From JAAYJR01 sp964563975 (GTDB taxonomy: Bacteria; Bacteroidota; Bacteroidia; Bacteroidales; Prolixibacteraceae), in the NCBI GenBank assembly GCA_964563975.1, contig CAZLZJ010000027.1, forward strand, positions 1 through 27,871: 27,871 nucleotides of DNA. Reading direction: 5' to 3'. This document shows positions 1-8,202 of the stretch, piece after piece; position 1 is the stretch's first letter, and each line of letters begins with the position of its first letter. The notes under the pieces were generated by a model. It ran no database searches and was not told the origin of the DNA. It was given only the letters and a program-made list of their open reading frames with translations. The translations under genes and the position numbers were made by a program.

Positions 1-730
1 AATTTCTCATTCTTCTGAGAGCCTCTTTTGCAGCTTTTTGTTGTGCTTCTTTTTTTGAGGATCCGATTCCTTTGCCAAACTCTTTATTATCAACTTTAAT
101 AACCGTAATAAACTTAGGTGGCTTGGATTTGTCTGCAGATTTTTCCTCAACAGTATCAAATTTCACCTCTTTCCTGAATTTCTGGCTCCACTCAATCAGC
201 TGACTTTTAAAGTTTGTGTCTCTCTTTTCAATTTCATTTAAATCTACAAACTTTGATAATATTTTTTTAGTGACAAACCGCTTTGTCATATCATAATTGG
301 TATCCAGATAAATTGCACCTATAAGAGCTTCAAGGGCATCACCATAAATATGACTTTGATCAACATTTTGAGATGTATTTGTGTCGATATAAATATTTAA
401 TCCCATATCATAGGTAAGTTTCGTAAGAAAAATACGATTCACGAGCTTTGACCTGGTTTTTGTAAGAAAGCCCTCATCCTGTTGAGGAAAACGGTTATAT
501 AAAAATTCAGCAATTATAGCACCAAGAAGGGCATCACCCAGAAATTCAAGGCGCTCGTTATTCACAAGATTTCCCTGCGAATCCTGAACCGATGCTGATT
601 TATGCACAAATGCCAAATCATATAGTTTAAGATTCGCCGGATAAAACCCCAGTAAATTTTTAAGAAACAAATAAAACTCTTTTCTGGGTGATGAAAAGAG
701 TTTTATTCTTTGTGCAATTCTTCTTACCAC
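1..730 (-). CDS. rnc: Ribonuclease III, 3' end outside window
   Basis: Endoribonuclease that cleaves double-stranded RNA during rRNA processing and mRNA turnover. About 243 codons are visible before the left edge cuts the gene. The family signature NNERLEFLGDALLG lies at residues 57-70, and the second acidic motif YGDALEALIGAIYLD at 129-143 supplies the other Mg2+ ligands (D131, E134). A double-stranded RNA binding domain follows from about residue 170, with the typical GKGIGSSKKEAQQKAAKEA ending, so only the extreme C-terminus is missing. The reading frame is closed upstream by the fabF stop codon (737-739), and the first usable start is GTG at 730, six bases after that stop. Translation is therefore probably coupled to fabF. 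The order acpP-fabF-rnc is typical of Bacteroidota. Function is confident; the exact start is slightly less so. Confidence 0.93.
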   Translation of the reverse strand, partial: MVRRIAQRIKLFSSPRKEFYLFLKNLLGFYPANLKLYDLAFVHKSASVQDSQGNLVNNERLEFLGDALLGAIIAEFLYNRFPQQDEGFLTKTRSKLVNRIFLTKLTYDMGLNIYIDTNTSQNVDQSHIYGDALEALIGAIYLDTNYDMTKRFVTKKILSKFVDLNEIEKRDTNFKSQLIEWSQKFRKEVKFDTVEEKSADKSKPPKFITVIKVDNKEFGKGIGSSKKEAQQKAAKEALRRMRN

Positions 731-736
731 AAATTT

Positions 737-1978
737 TTAAATTTTTTTGAATACTGCTGTGGCGTTATGTCCTCCAAAACCAAATGTATTGCTCAGAGCA
801 ACATTTACCTCCCGGCTCTTAGCTTTATTAAACGTAAAATCCAATTTGCCGTCAATCTCCGGATCATAAGTAAAATGGTTAATAGTAGGTGGTATAATAT
901 TATTTTGTATTGTCAGAATAGTAGCCAGGCTTTCAATAGCACCGGCTGCACCAAGCAAATGACCTGTCATTGATTTTGTGGAACTGAGACTCAGATTATA
1001 AGCATGCTCCCCAAAAGTGTTAACAATTGCTTTAGTCTCCGCTATATCGCCAAGAGGAGTTGATGTACCATGAACATTGATATAATCAACATCCCCGGGC
1101 TTTAAACCTGCATCCTCAATCGCCCATTTCATAACCAACCCCGCACCATAACCTTCAGGATCGGGAGCAGTCATATGATATGCATCGGACGACATGCCGC
1201 CGCCAATAATTTCAGCATAAATCTTTGCACCCCTTTTAAGAGCATATTCGTACTCTTCAAGAATAAAGGCGGCAGCTCCTTCACCTATTACAAAACCGTC
1301 ACGGTCTTTATCAAAAGGTCTGGAAGCGGTCTTTGGATCATCATTACGGGTTGATATTGCTCTCATTGAGTTAAATCCGGCAATACATGCTTCATTTACA
1401 CAAGCCTCAGAGCCGCCGGTTACCATCAAGTCTGCCTTACCAAGGCGAACTATATTAAAAGCTTCAATTAATGCATGCGTAGAAGATGCACAAGCTGTTA
1501 CGGTCGTAAAATTAGGACCCCTGAAACGGTGCCTGATTGAAATATGGCCTCCTGCAATATTTGCAATCATTTTGGGAATAAAAAAAGGAGTAAACCTTGG
1601 ATTATCTTCCCTGTAATTCCTTACTTCCTCAAAAAATGTATGTATACCTCCTACCCCTGCTCCCCATATCACACCGACTCTGTCATGGTCAACTGCATCA
1701 ATATCAATACCCGAACTGTTTAAAGCCTGATCCGCACATATAATCGCATATTGAGTATACGGATCATATTTTCGTGACTCTTTGCGATCAAAATAGATCT
1801 CAGGATTAAAGTTCTTCAATTCACAAGCAAAATGAGTCTTATGCTTTGAAATATCAAATTTGGTAATATAATCAGAACCGCTAACCCCGTTTTTTAGATT
1901 ATCCCAATACTCATCAACCGAATTACCTAACGGATTAATAGTTCCTACTCCGGTAATGACTACCCGTTTAAAGTCCAT
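737..1978 (-). CDS. fabF: 3-oxoacyl-[acyl-carrier-protein] synthase II
   Basis: Condensing enzyme of type II fatty-acid synthesis. It joins malonyl-ACP to a growing acyl-ACP and releases CO2, in the cytoplasm. At 413 residues it is full length. The Cys-His-His triad is complete: nucleophile C163 in TVTACASSTH, H303 in NVHGTSTPLGD and H340 in STKSMTGHLLGAAGA. The glycine-rich C-terminal NTFGFGGHNA is present. It starts 16 bases after the acpP stop, so it is cotranscribed with its own carrier-protein substrate, and it ends six bases before rnc. No separate promoter is visible. Nothing is unusual in the sequence. Confidence 0.97.
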   Translation of the reverse strand: MDFKRVVITGVGTINPLGNSVDEYWDNLKNGVSGSDYITKFDISKHKTHFACELKNFNPEIYFDRKESRKYDPYTQYAIICADQALNSSGIDIDAVDHDRVGVIWGAGVGGIHTFFEEVRNYREDNPRFTPFFIPKMIANIAGGHISIRHRFRGPNFTTVTACASSTHALIEAFNIVRLGKADLMVTGGSEACVNEACIAGFNSMRAISTRNDDPKTASRPFDKDRDGFVIGEGAAAFILEEYEYALKRGAKIYAEIIGGGMSSDAYHMTAPDPEGYGAGLVMKWAIEDAGLKPGDVDYINVHGTSTPLGDIAETKAIVNTFGEHAYNLSLSSTKSMTGHLLGAAGAIESLATILTIQNNIIPPTINHFTYDPEIDGKLDFTFNKAKSREVNVALSNTFGFGGHNATAVFKKI

Positions 1979-1994
1979 AAAATAACTTTAAAGG

Positions 1995-2231
1995 TTACTT
2001 GATAGCTTCTTCTATATGAGCAATAGCTTCGCCAACAGTAGAGATTTTTTCAGCCTGATCGTCCGGTATTGCAAGATCAAATTCTTTTTCAAATTCCATG
2101 ATCAGCTCAACTGTGTCGAGAGAATCTGCTCCTAAATCATTGGTGAAGGATGCTTCATCAGTTACTTCACTCTCGTCAACTCCCAATTTATCAACAATAA
2201 TGGCTTTTACTTTTGCTGCAACGTCAGACAT
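1995..2231 (-). CDS. acpP: Acyl carrier protein
   Basis: Small acidic cytoplasmic protein that carries growing acyl chains on a 4'-phosphopantetheine arm. At 78 residues it is the normal length. The attachment motif GADSLDTVELIMEFEKEF is intact with the modified serine at S37, followed by the acidic recognition helix. It is first in the acpP-fabF-rnc unit and is transcribed away from purN. A good Bacteroidota-type promoter lies 50-80 bases upstream. Confidence 0.97.
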   Translation of the reverse strand: MSDVAAKVKAIIVDKLGVDESEVTDEASFTNDLGADSLDTVELIMEFEKEFDLAIPDDQAEKISTVGEAIAHIEEAIK

Positions 2232-2279
2232 AATTCTAATTTTTGGTTAATACTAATTTTGAGTTTTAATAATTCCGTG

Positions 2280-2311
2280 CAAAGTAATACATTTACCAAC
2301 TATATTTCAAA
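2280..2311 (-). promoter_or_regulatory. Promoter of the acpP-fabF-rnc operon
   Basis: Read on the minus strand there is a TTTG (-33 element, 2311-2308), 20 bases, then TTACTTTG (2287-2280). The latter differs from the Bacteroidota -7 consensus TAnnTTTG at one position. The implied start of transcription is near 2273, giving a leader of about 40 bases before acpP. Confidence 0.6.
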
Positions 2312-2363
2312 GAAAAAATATAAAAAGATACTTGTTCTGTTAATAAATAATATTTACATATGC

Positions 2364-2384
2364 TAAATTTGAACATATTGTTCA
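2364..2384 (+). promoter_or_regulatory. purN -7 box with overlapping palindrome
   Basis: TAAATTTG at 2364-2371 matches the Bacteroidota -7 consensus exactly and lies 42 bases upstream of purN. I see no convincing -33 element. The perfect 15-base palindrome TGAACATATTGTTCA (2370-2384) overlaps the last two bases of the box and the expected transcription start. That is where a repressor operator would sit. The promoter role is moderately supported; the operator role is inference. Confidence 0.45.
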
Positions 2385-2413
2385 TATATTCCAACTAAAA
2401 AATAAAAACAAAA

Positions 2414-3019
2414 ATGAATTCAAAAAAGATAGCAATATTTGCATCGGGATCAGGTAGCAATGCTCAAAATATTATAGAGTATTTTGCTGATAACAAAGTA
2501 ATTAAAATAGATTCACTCTGGAGTAACAATCCTGATGCTTTTGCGCTCAAAAGAGCTGCCGATCTGGGGATTGAAATATTTACTTTTAATCGCAAACAGC
2601 TATATGAAACATCTGAGGTCAAACAAATACTACTTCAAAGAAAAATAGACCTTATAGTTTTAGCGGGATTTCTCTGGCTTATACCTGAGCATCTTATCAA
2701 TAACTTTCAAATTATCAATATTCACCCTGCACTGCTGCCTAAATATGGCGGAAAAGGGATGTACGGCATGAAAGTACACAAAGCAGTGATTGACAACGGA
2801 GATAAAGAGACCGGCATATCAATTCACTATGTGGATAATAAATATGATCACGGCAAGCTGATCTTTCAGGCTAAGTGCCAGATTGATATTAATGACACTC
2901 CCGGGCAGGTGGCAGAGAAGGTTCATCAGCTTGAATATAAATATTTCCCGCTTATAATTGAAAAATTACTTTCAGACAAACTTAATAATTCATACAATCG
3001 CATCAACGATGTTAAATAA
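2414..3019 (+). CDS. purN: Phosphoribosylglycinamide formyltransferase
   Basis: Third step of purine synthesis: it transfers a formyl group from 10-formyl-tetrahydrofolate to GAR, giving FGAR. The 201 residues fit the family. The N-terminal phosphate-binding loop FASGSGSNAQNI is at 9-20. The catalytic residues are all present: N102 and H104 in INIHPALLP and D145 in YDHGKLI. It is transcribed divergently from acpP, an arrangement I recall from other Bacteroidales. A second purine gene, purE, lies at 10507 but is not linked in an operon. Confidence 0.95.
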   Translation: MNSKKIAIFASGSGSNAQNIIEYFADNKVIKIDSLWSNNPDAFALKRAADLGIEIFTFNRKQLYETSEVKQILLQRKIDLIVLAGFLWLIPEHLINNFQIINIHPALLPKYGGKGMYGMKVHKAVIDNGDKETGISIHYVDNKYDHGKLIFQAKCQIDINDTPGQVAEKVHQLEYKYFPLIIEKLLSDKLNNSYNRINDVK

Positions 3020-3054
3020 TGTTAAGACCTTACTGTTCAATTTTTTATTAGAAT

Positions 3055-3062
3055 TATATTTG
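3055..3062 (+). promoter_or_regulatory. Possible -7 box just before the rprX start
   Basis: TATATTTG matches the Bacteroidota -7 consensus exactly but ends only four bases before the ATG at 3067. No good -33 element is visible 19-21 bases upstream. If functional, transcription would begin at or just after that ATG, giving a leaderless mRNA or moving the real start to Met5 at 3079. Confidence 0.3.
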
Positions 3063-3066
3063 CTGC

Positions 3067-4638
3067 ATGAGTAAAAAAATGTTATTAACATTAATATTAC
3101 TGATGGCTTTCGTACTGGCAGGCCTGATTATTGTGCAAACACATCTGATCAAAACAGTTTCAGATATACGGGAGGAGCAATTTGACCAGCTCATAAAGAG
3201 TGAGCTGAAAAAGGTCGCAGATCACCTGGAACGTTACGAACAGAGGCTTGCAAGAAGAAGTGCACACTTAGGCCGGCTGCCGACAGATAATAGTTCACCG
3301 GGGAACATTAATGTTTTCCCCGGCCAGGGATCAGGTACTGCATCCATAAATTTCAAGTTCAGTTTTTCAGATCAAAATATTTTTGGCAGCTACCAGGAGG
3401 AATTAAAAATTGAATTTGATGATACGGCTGAAGAAAAAGAAAAAAGCATTTTCCCCGGCGCAGGATTAGAAACCTATTCAACGTTCGACCAGATACATGA
3501 GCATAATCTCGATTTGGAAAGAAGAAGGGAAACATGGCTGAAAGATATGAACTGGAGTAATTACAAAATTCTTCTTGAAGGCAGATTGCTGGAAGAACGT
3601 ATCGACTCGGCTTTTATGGAGCAAGCCCTGAAAAACACCTTTCAGGAAGCAGGAATCAAATTAGATTATAAATATGCAGTAAGATCTTCAAACCAGGGTA
3701 AAGACAAACTGATTTTTGGCAGCACAGGCTATAATCCCGATAAAAAACAGCAATACTACAGTCTTCTTTTCCCTAATGATTATGACGGACAACAACCAAA
3801 TTATCTTTATGTCTATTTTCCAAAACGAAGCGGGTATCTTTTAAGGGCTACCGGTCTGACAATTATTCCTACAATAATTCTGACAGGGCTGCTGATCGCC
3901 ATTTTTATATATGCAATCATGATAATTTTAAGACAAAAAAAATTATCAATTATTAAAAATGACTTTATCAACAATATGACCCACGAGCTCAAAACTCCTA
4001 TTTCAACCATTTCGTTGGCAAGCCAAATGCTTCAGGACGGTACAATTACAAATACCCCAAAAACGGTAGAACATGTTTCAAAGGTAATAAATGAAGAGAG
4101 TAAACGCCTGAGTTTCCAGGTAGAAAAAGTTCTTCAAATGGCTGTTTTTAATGAGGGCCGTTTAAAAATGAAATTTAAAGAGTTCAATCTGAATGAGACT
4201 ATTAAATCGGTACTGAATAACTTTGATTTACGGATCAAAAACAAAAATGGAACGCTTAAATCAGAGCTTAATGCTCATAACACAATTATTAAAGGAGATG
4301 AGGTACATATCACCAATGTAATGTTCAATCTTCTTGATAATGCCATGAAATATAGTAACGGAGAGCCGGAAATCATCGTTTCAACACAAGGAAAAAAAGA
4401 TCATATAGTTGTGGTGGTTAAAGATAACGGCATCGGTATCCCAAAAGAACACCAATCGCAAATATTCGACCGTTTTTACAGGGTTCCTACCGGTAATGTC
4501 CATAATGTAAAAGGGTTTGGGCTTGGCCTGAGTTATGTCAGACAGGTCATAGATCTTCATAACGGTAAAATAAAAGTAGAGAGTACCGTGAATAAAGGTA
4601 CCGTTTTTAGTATATTCCTACCCAAAATATTAAAATAA
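3067..4638 (+). CDS. rprX: Sensor histidine kinase, RprX-like
   Basis: Membrane sensor kinase of a two-component system; it autophosphorylates on histidine and passes the phosphate to the adjacent regulator. Of 523 residues, 6-28 form the first membrane segment, about 29-260 a periplasmic sensor region with charged and coiled-coil-like stretches, and 262-288 the second membrane segment. The phosphoacceptor is H306 in NNMTHELKTPIST. The ATP-binding domain has the N box NLLDNAMKYS (421-430), G1 DNGIGIP (453-459), the F box FDRFYR and G2 GFGLGLSY (483-490). All catalytic motifs are intact. The stop is one base before rprY, so the two are cotranslated. The name rests on the strong likeness of the regulator to Bacteroides RprY; the signal sensed is unknown. 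The start could also be Met5 (3079). Confidence 0.85.
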   Translation: MSKKMLLTLILLMAFVLAGLIIVQTHLIKTVSDIREEQFDQLIKSELKKVADHLERYEQRLARRSAHLGRLPTDNSSPGNINVFPGQGSGTASINFKFSFSDQNIFGSYQEELKIEFDDTAEEKEKSIFPGAGLETYSTFDQIHEHNLDLERRRETWLKDMNWSNYKILLEGRLLEERIDSAFMEQALKNTFQEAGIKLDYKYAVRSSNQGKDKLIFGSTGYNPDKKQQYYSLLFPNDYDGQQPNYLYVYFPKRSGYLLRATGLTIIPTIILTGLLIAIFIYAIMIILRQKKLSIIKNDFINNMTHELKTPISTISLASQMLQDGTITNTPKTVEHVSKVINEESKRLSFQVEKVLQMAVFNEGRLKMKFKEFNLNETIKSVLNNFDLRIKNKNGTLKSELNAHNTIIKGDEVHITNVMFNLLDNAMKYSNGEPEIIVSTQGKKDHIVVVVKDNGIGIPKEHQSQIFDRFYRVPTGNVHNVKGFGLGLSYVRQVIDLHNGKIKVESTVNKGTVFSIFLPKILK

Positions 4639-4639
4639 C

Positions 4640-5329
4640 ATGGAACAGAAAACAAAATTACTGCTGGCAGAGGATGACGAAAATCTGGGATTGCTTTTAA
4701 AGGAGTACCTGATTGCAAAAGGGTTTGCTGCTGACCTCTATCCTGACGGAGAAGCAGCCTTTAAGGGATTCATGAAAGAACATTACGATATTTGCATTCT
4801 CGATATAATGATGCCCAAAAAAGATGGTTTTACACTTGCAAAAGATATACGTATTATTAATTCAGATATTCCGATAATTTTTCTGACGGCAAAAAATCTT
4901 AAAGATGATGTGATAGAGGGATTTAAAATTGGCGCAGACGACTATATTACAAAACCTTTCAGTATGGAAGAGCTGATCTTCAGAATTGAAGCCATACTGC
5001 GCAGAACAAGCCAGGAATCGTTATCGGCTGCAGAACCTCTCTTTACGCTTGGGAAATATACATTCGACACCCGTAAACAAACCTTGTCGGACGAAACAGA
5101 TACAGTTAAGCTGACTACCAAAGAGTCAGACCTTCTGAAGCTGCTTTGTCAGAATGCCAATAAAGTGTTAGAAAGAAACTATGCCCTGAAATCCATATGG
5201 ATAGATGACAACTATTTCAATGCGCGCAGTATGGATGTCTATATCACCAAACTTCGTAAACATCTCAAAGATGAACCATCTGTGGAAATAATTAATGTCC
5301 ACGGAAAAGGATATAAGCTTATAGTGTAA
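4640..5329 (+). CDS. rprY: Response regulator, OmpR family, RprY-like
   Basis: DNA-binding response regulator partnered with the kinase ending one base upstream. The receiver domain (about 6-120) has the acidic pocket E11-D12-D13, phosphoacceptor D55 in CILDIMMPKKDG, T83 and K105. A winged-helix Trans_Reg_C domain follows (about 130-229) with the KLTTKESDLLKLLC region and the C-terminal INVHGKGYKLIV hairpin. Long stretches, notably IWIDDNYFNARSMDVYITKL, agree with my memory of Bacteroides fragilis RprY, which supports the symbol. It ends 19 bases from the convergent lepA stop, with no terminator hairpin between them. Confidence 0.9.
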   Translation: MEQKTKLLLAEDDENLGLLLKEYLIAKGFAADLYPDGEAAFKGFMKEHYDICILDIMMPKKDGFTLAKDIRIINSDIPIIFLTAKNLKDDVIEGFKIGADDYITKPFSMEELIFRIEAILRRTSQESLSAAEPLFTLGKYTFDTRKQTLSDETDTVKLTTKESDLLKLLCQNANKVLERNYALKSIWIDDNYFNARSMDVYITKLRKHLKDEPSVEIINVHGKGYKLIV

Positions 5330-5348
5330 ATTGACAGAAAGATTGATT

Positions 5349-7136
5349 TTAATCTAACTTCAATACTGCAAGAAATGCTTTTTGAGGAACCTCAACGTTG
5401 CCGACCTGCTTCATCCTCTTTTTACCTTTTTTCTGCTTCTCAAGAAGTTTGCGCTTTCTTGTTATGTCTCCGCCATAACATTTGGCAGTAACATCTTTCC
5501 TGAGTGCTTTTACTGTTTCGCGGGCTATTATTTTTGAACCTATGGCTGCCTGAATTGCAATATCAAACTGCTGACGGGGAATAAGTTCTCTAAGCTTTTC
5601 GCACATCCTCCTGCCAAATGGGTAAGCATTATCAAAATGAATCAATGTTGAAAGTGCATCTACCATCTCCCCGTTTAAAAGAATATCAAGACGTACCAGC
5701 TTTGCCGGCTTATACCCGCTCACATAGTAATCGAAACTGGCATATCCCTTTGAAATGCTCTTTAATTTGTCATAAAAATCAAAAACTATCTCGCCAAGAG
5801 GAAGGTTAAATACTAATTCGGCACGTTCTGAAGTCAGGTAGTGCTGACTAACCAACGTTCCTCTTTTATCAAGGCATAAATTCATTACCGGGCCGATAAA
5901 CTCAGCTGCCGTAATAATACTTGCTCTTATATAAGGCTCTTCGATATAATCTATAAGTGTCTGGTTTGGCATTCCCGAAGGGTTGTATACCCTTTCTGCA
6001 ATACCGCTTGTCAAATGCACAAGGTATGAAACATTAGGCACCGTTGTTATAACATTCATATCAAACTCCCGCTCCAGCCTTTCCTGAATAATCTCCATAT
6101 GAAGCAAACCCAAAAAACCGCATCTGAATCCAAATCCCAATGCTGCAGAAGATTCAGGTTCATATGTCAGTGAAGCATCGTTCAACTGAAGTTTCTCCAT
6201 AGACGATCTGAGATCCTCATAATCATCTGCATCTACAGGGTAAACTCCGGCAAAAACCATAGGCTTAACCTCCTCAAAACCGGCAATAGCTTGTTCACAA
6301 GGACGTTCAACATGTGTTATTGTATCCCCGACTTTAACCTCCTTGGCAACTTTAATTCCTGATATTATATAACCGACATCACCTGCTGATAACATATCAC
6401 GCGGAACCAATCCAAGTTTTAACACTCCAATTTCATCAGCATCATACTCCTTTCCGGTAGCAACAAACTTTACAAGGTCTTTTTTTCTAATAACGCCATT
6501 TTCAATTTTGAAATAAGCAATGATACCCCGGAAAGGATTAAATACAGAATCAAAAATGAGCGCCTGTAAAGGAGCATTAGGATCACCTTTGGGAGGTGGC
6601 ACCTTTTGTACTATCCTCTCTAAAATAGTCTCAACTCCCATTCCTGTCTTGCCACTGGCATGAATTATATCTTCGCGGGAACAGCCCGTAAGATCAATTA
6701 TCTGATCCTCGGCCACCTCGGGTACAACATAAGGAATATCCATCTTATTTAATACAGGAATTATCTCAAGTTCATGCTCAATTGCCAGGTAAAGATTTGA
6801 AATAGTCTGAGCTTGAATCCCCTGTGTAACATCAATAATTAAAAGGGCTCCTTCACATGCTGCAATTGATCTGGAAACCTCATATGAAAAATCCACATGC
6901 CCCGGAGTATCAATAAGATTAAGTATGTAATTCACACCATTGTATTCATAATCCATCTGTATTGCATGACTTTTAATGGTAATCCCTCTCTCCTGCTCCA
7001 GCTCCATATTATCAAGTACCTGACTACGCATCTCCCTGTCGTCAATTGTCTTCGTATGCATAAGCATTCTGTCAGCCAAAGTGCTTTTGCCATGATCTAT
7101 ATGTGCTATGATGCAAAAATTACGTAAAGTCTTCAT
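5349..7136 (-). CDS. lepA: Elongation factor 4 (LepA)
   Basis: Ribosome-associated translational GTPase that acts in initiation and back-translocation. At 595 residues it is full length. The GTPase motifs are G1 AHIDHGKST (11-19), the switch I region with QERGITI (48-54), G3 DTPGH (76-80) and G4 NKMD (130-133). The C-terminus has the LepA-specific YGGDITRKRKLLEKQKKGKK segment, which separates it from EF-G and BipA. It is apparently a single-gene unit with its own promoter about 40 bases upstream. Its 3' end meets rprY tail to tail. Confidence 0.97.
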   Translation of the reverse strand: MKTLRNFCIIAHIDHGKSTLADRMLMHTKTIDDREMRSQVLDNMELEQERGITIKSHAIQMDYEYNGVNYILNLIDTPGHVDFSYEVSRSIAACEGALLIIDVTQGIQAQTISNLYLAIEHELEIIPVLNKMDIPYVVPEVAEDQIIDLTGCSREDIIHASGKTGMGVETILERIVQKVPPPKGDPNAPLQALIFDSVFNPFRGIIAYFKIENGVIRKKDLVKFVATGKEYDADEIGVLKLGLVPRDMLSAGDVGYIISGIKVAKEVKVGDTITHVERPCEQAIAGFEEVKPMVFAGVYPVDADDYEDLRSSMEKLQLNDASLTYEPESSAALGFGFRCGFLGLLHMEIIQERLEREFDMNVITTVPNVSYLVHLTSGIAERVYNPSGMPNQTLIDYIEEPYIRASIITAAEFIGPVMNLCLDKRGTLVSQHYLTSERAELVFNLPLGEIVFDFYDKLKSISKGYASFDYYVSGYKPAKLVRLDILLNGEMVDALSTLIHFDNAYPFGRRMCEKLRELIPRQQFDIAIQAAIGSKIIARETVKALRKDVTAKCYGGDITRKRKLLEKQKKGKKRMKQVGNVEVPQKAFLAVLKLD

Positions 7137-7174
7137 AAAATGGTTGTGTAATTTCCTCTCTTTCCAATTTTGCG

Positions 7175-7182
7175 CAAATATA
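7175..7182 (-). promoter_or_regulatory. lepA promoter -7 box
   Basis: On the minus strand TATATTTG (7182-7175) matches the Bacteroidota -7 consensus exactly. A weak TTTA about 21 bases further upstream may serve as the -33 element. The expected transcript start lies about 32 bases before the lepA ATG. Confidence 0.5.
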
Positions 7183-7438
7183 TTGATTTTTTATTCAACT
7201 TTCTAAAGTGATGAAAGCAGGCAAATCTATCTTACTGCCTGAATTACGATCTGTTTATTTATAAATTCCGATCGAAAAAATTTAAAAAATATTAATATTC
7301 TTTAAACATTATGGCATATTATTTGTATATAACATTACGAACATAAAAACAATTAAAATGTTCTAAAACATACAAGTTTTTATACAGTACGCAATTTGCT
7401 GTTTTTTCATAAGTTTGGTTTAGTTAGGTTTAGTTTTG
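7183..7438 (+). other. Gene-free stretch ahead of an orphan terminator
   Basis: Together with its flanks this is the longest gene-free stretch of the window (7137-7500). It is very AT-rich and holds no credible reading frame. Visible structure: a possible hairpin with arms CAGGCA (7218-7223) and TGCCTG (7236-7241), a small inverted repeat ATGTT-CTAA-AACAT near 7358-7371, and a tandem ten-base repeat GGTTTAGTTA/GGTTTAGTTT (7417-7436) just before the terminator at 7439. The plus-strand terminator implies a transcript from this region, perhaps a small RNA, but no known RNA family was recognised. No convincing plus-strand promoter was found, so both the start and the strand of any RNA are uncertain. 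Confidence 0.3.
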
Positions 7439-7468
7439 ATCCCGGAGCAGAGGCTCCGGGATTTTTTT
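7439..7468 (+). terminator. Strong rho-independent terminator with no known upstream gene
   Basis: A perfect ten-base stem, ATCCCGGAGC paired with GCTCCGGGAT, closes a four-base loop AGAG and runs into seven T residues (7462-7468). The T-tract is on the plus strand only; read on the minus strand the hairpin is followed by CAAAACTAAACC. Both flanking genes (lepA and the PAP2 gene) are on the minus strand, so this terminator serves neither in the usual way. Confidence 0.85.
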
Positions 7469-7500
7469 ACGCCACATAAATCATAACTTCAATTTTTTAC

Positions 7501-8202
7501 TTACAAGACCTTTAAACCATCATAATGATTAAGAATATAGATGACAGTAATTACAGTTATTAAAATTATACAAAAAACAAAAAACAGCAGGCCTGTCTGT
7601 GCAGGCTGAATTTTTGTCTTTCCGATTTTAGGATTACCTGTCAGAAAAAAGTGTAGTTCAACAAACATTAACAGCTTAAAGGTCAGCAACCCTGTCAGCA
7701 TTCCTAAAACTGCACCGCCAAGGATATCAAGCGGAAAATGGACACCTAAATAGATGCGGGAATATGACATAATTAAAGCCCAGAAAAAGATCAGAAAGGA
7801 GTATCCCCGACCCTTAAACAATTTGTAGGTAAAATAAAAAATTGCAAAGGAGTTAGCTGCATGAGATGAGACAAAACCATAAAGTCCTCCTTTGCGAAAT
7901 ACATAATGAACCAAAGCCTCAATTTGAGGATCATGTACGGGGCGAAGCCTCTGTACAGTATCCTTAACCATTACGGATAACTGATCACTAAGCAGAATGG
8001 TCAATGAAATAATTATCAGTATCAACACCGACTTGGCACGATACTTCTTAATAATCAAAAATATGATCAGCAAGAAAAAAGGGAACCATATTTCCTGCCT
8101 TGTAACCATCAGCATCACTACATCCCAAAAAGGAGTATGATGACTATTCAGAAATAAAAAAAGCTCTATGTCGATATCTAATATCTTTTGTAAAAATTCC
8201 AT
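7501..8202 (-). CDS. PAP2-family membrane lipid phosphatase
   Basis: Integral membrane phosphatase of the PAP2 superfamily, acting on a lipid phosphate or pyrophosphate at the outer face of the inner membrane. The three-part signature is complete: K80-X6-R87-P88 in KDTVQRLRP, SSH at 112-114 (replacing the usual PSGH) and S148-R149-X5-H155-X3-D159 in SRIYLGVHFPLD. There are about six hydrophobic segments, including 40-53, 58-76, 134-150, 160-180 and a C-terminal one near 205-225. The substrate cannot be read from sequence; undecaprenyl diphosphate, phosphatidic acid or lipid A are all possible. The ATG follows directly on the obgE stop, so it is the last gene of the obgE unit. Confidence 0.9.
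   Translation of the reverse strand: MEFLQKILDIDIELFLFLNSHHTPFWDVVMLMVTRQEIWFPFFLLIIFLIIKKYRAKSVLILIIISLTILLSDQLSVMVKDTVQRLRPVHDPQIEALVHYVFRKGGLYGFVSSHAANSFAIFYFTYKLFKGRGYSFLIFFWALIMSYSRIYLGVHFPLDILGGAVLGMLTGLLTFKLLMFVELHFFLTGNPKIGKTKIQPAQTGLLFFVFCIILITVITVIYILNHYDGLKVL

Noticed and set aside
7395..7417. TTTG and TAAGTTTG before the orphan terminator as a plus-strand promoter
   Set aside because: The spacing is only about 11 bases, too short, and the transcript would be little more than the terminator hairpin.
7439..7468. The hairpin as a terminator for the PAP2 gene on the minus strand
   Set aside because: The stem would be met by minus-strand transcription, but no T-tract follows it in that direction; the T-tract is on the plus strand.
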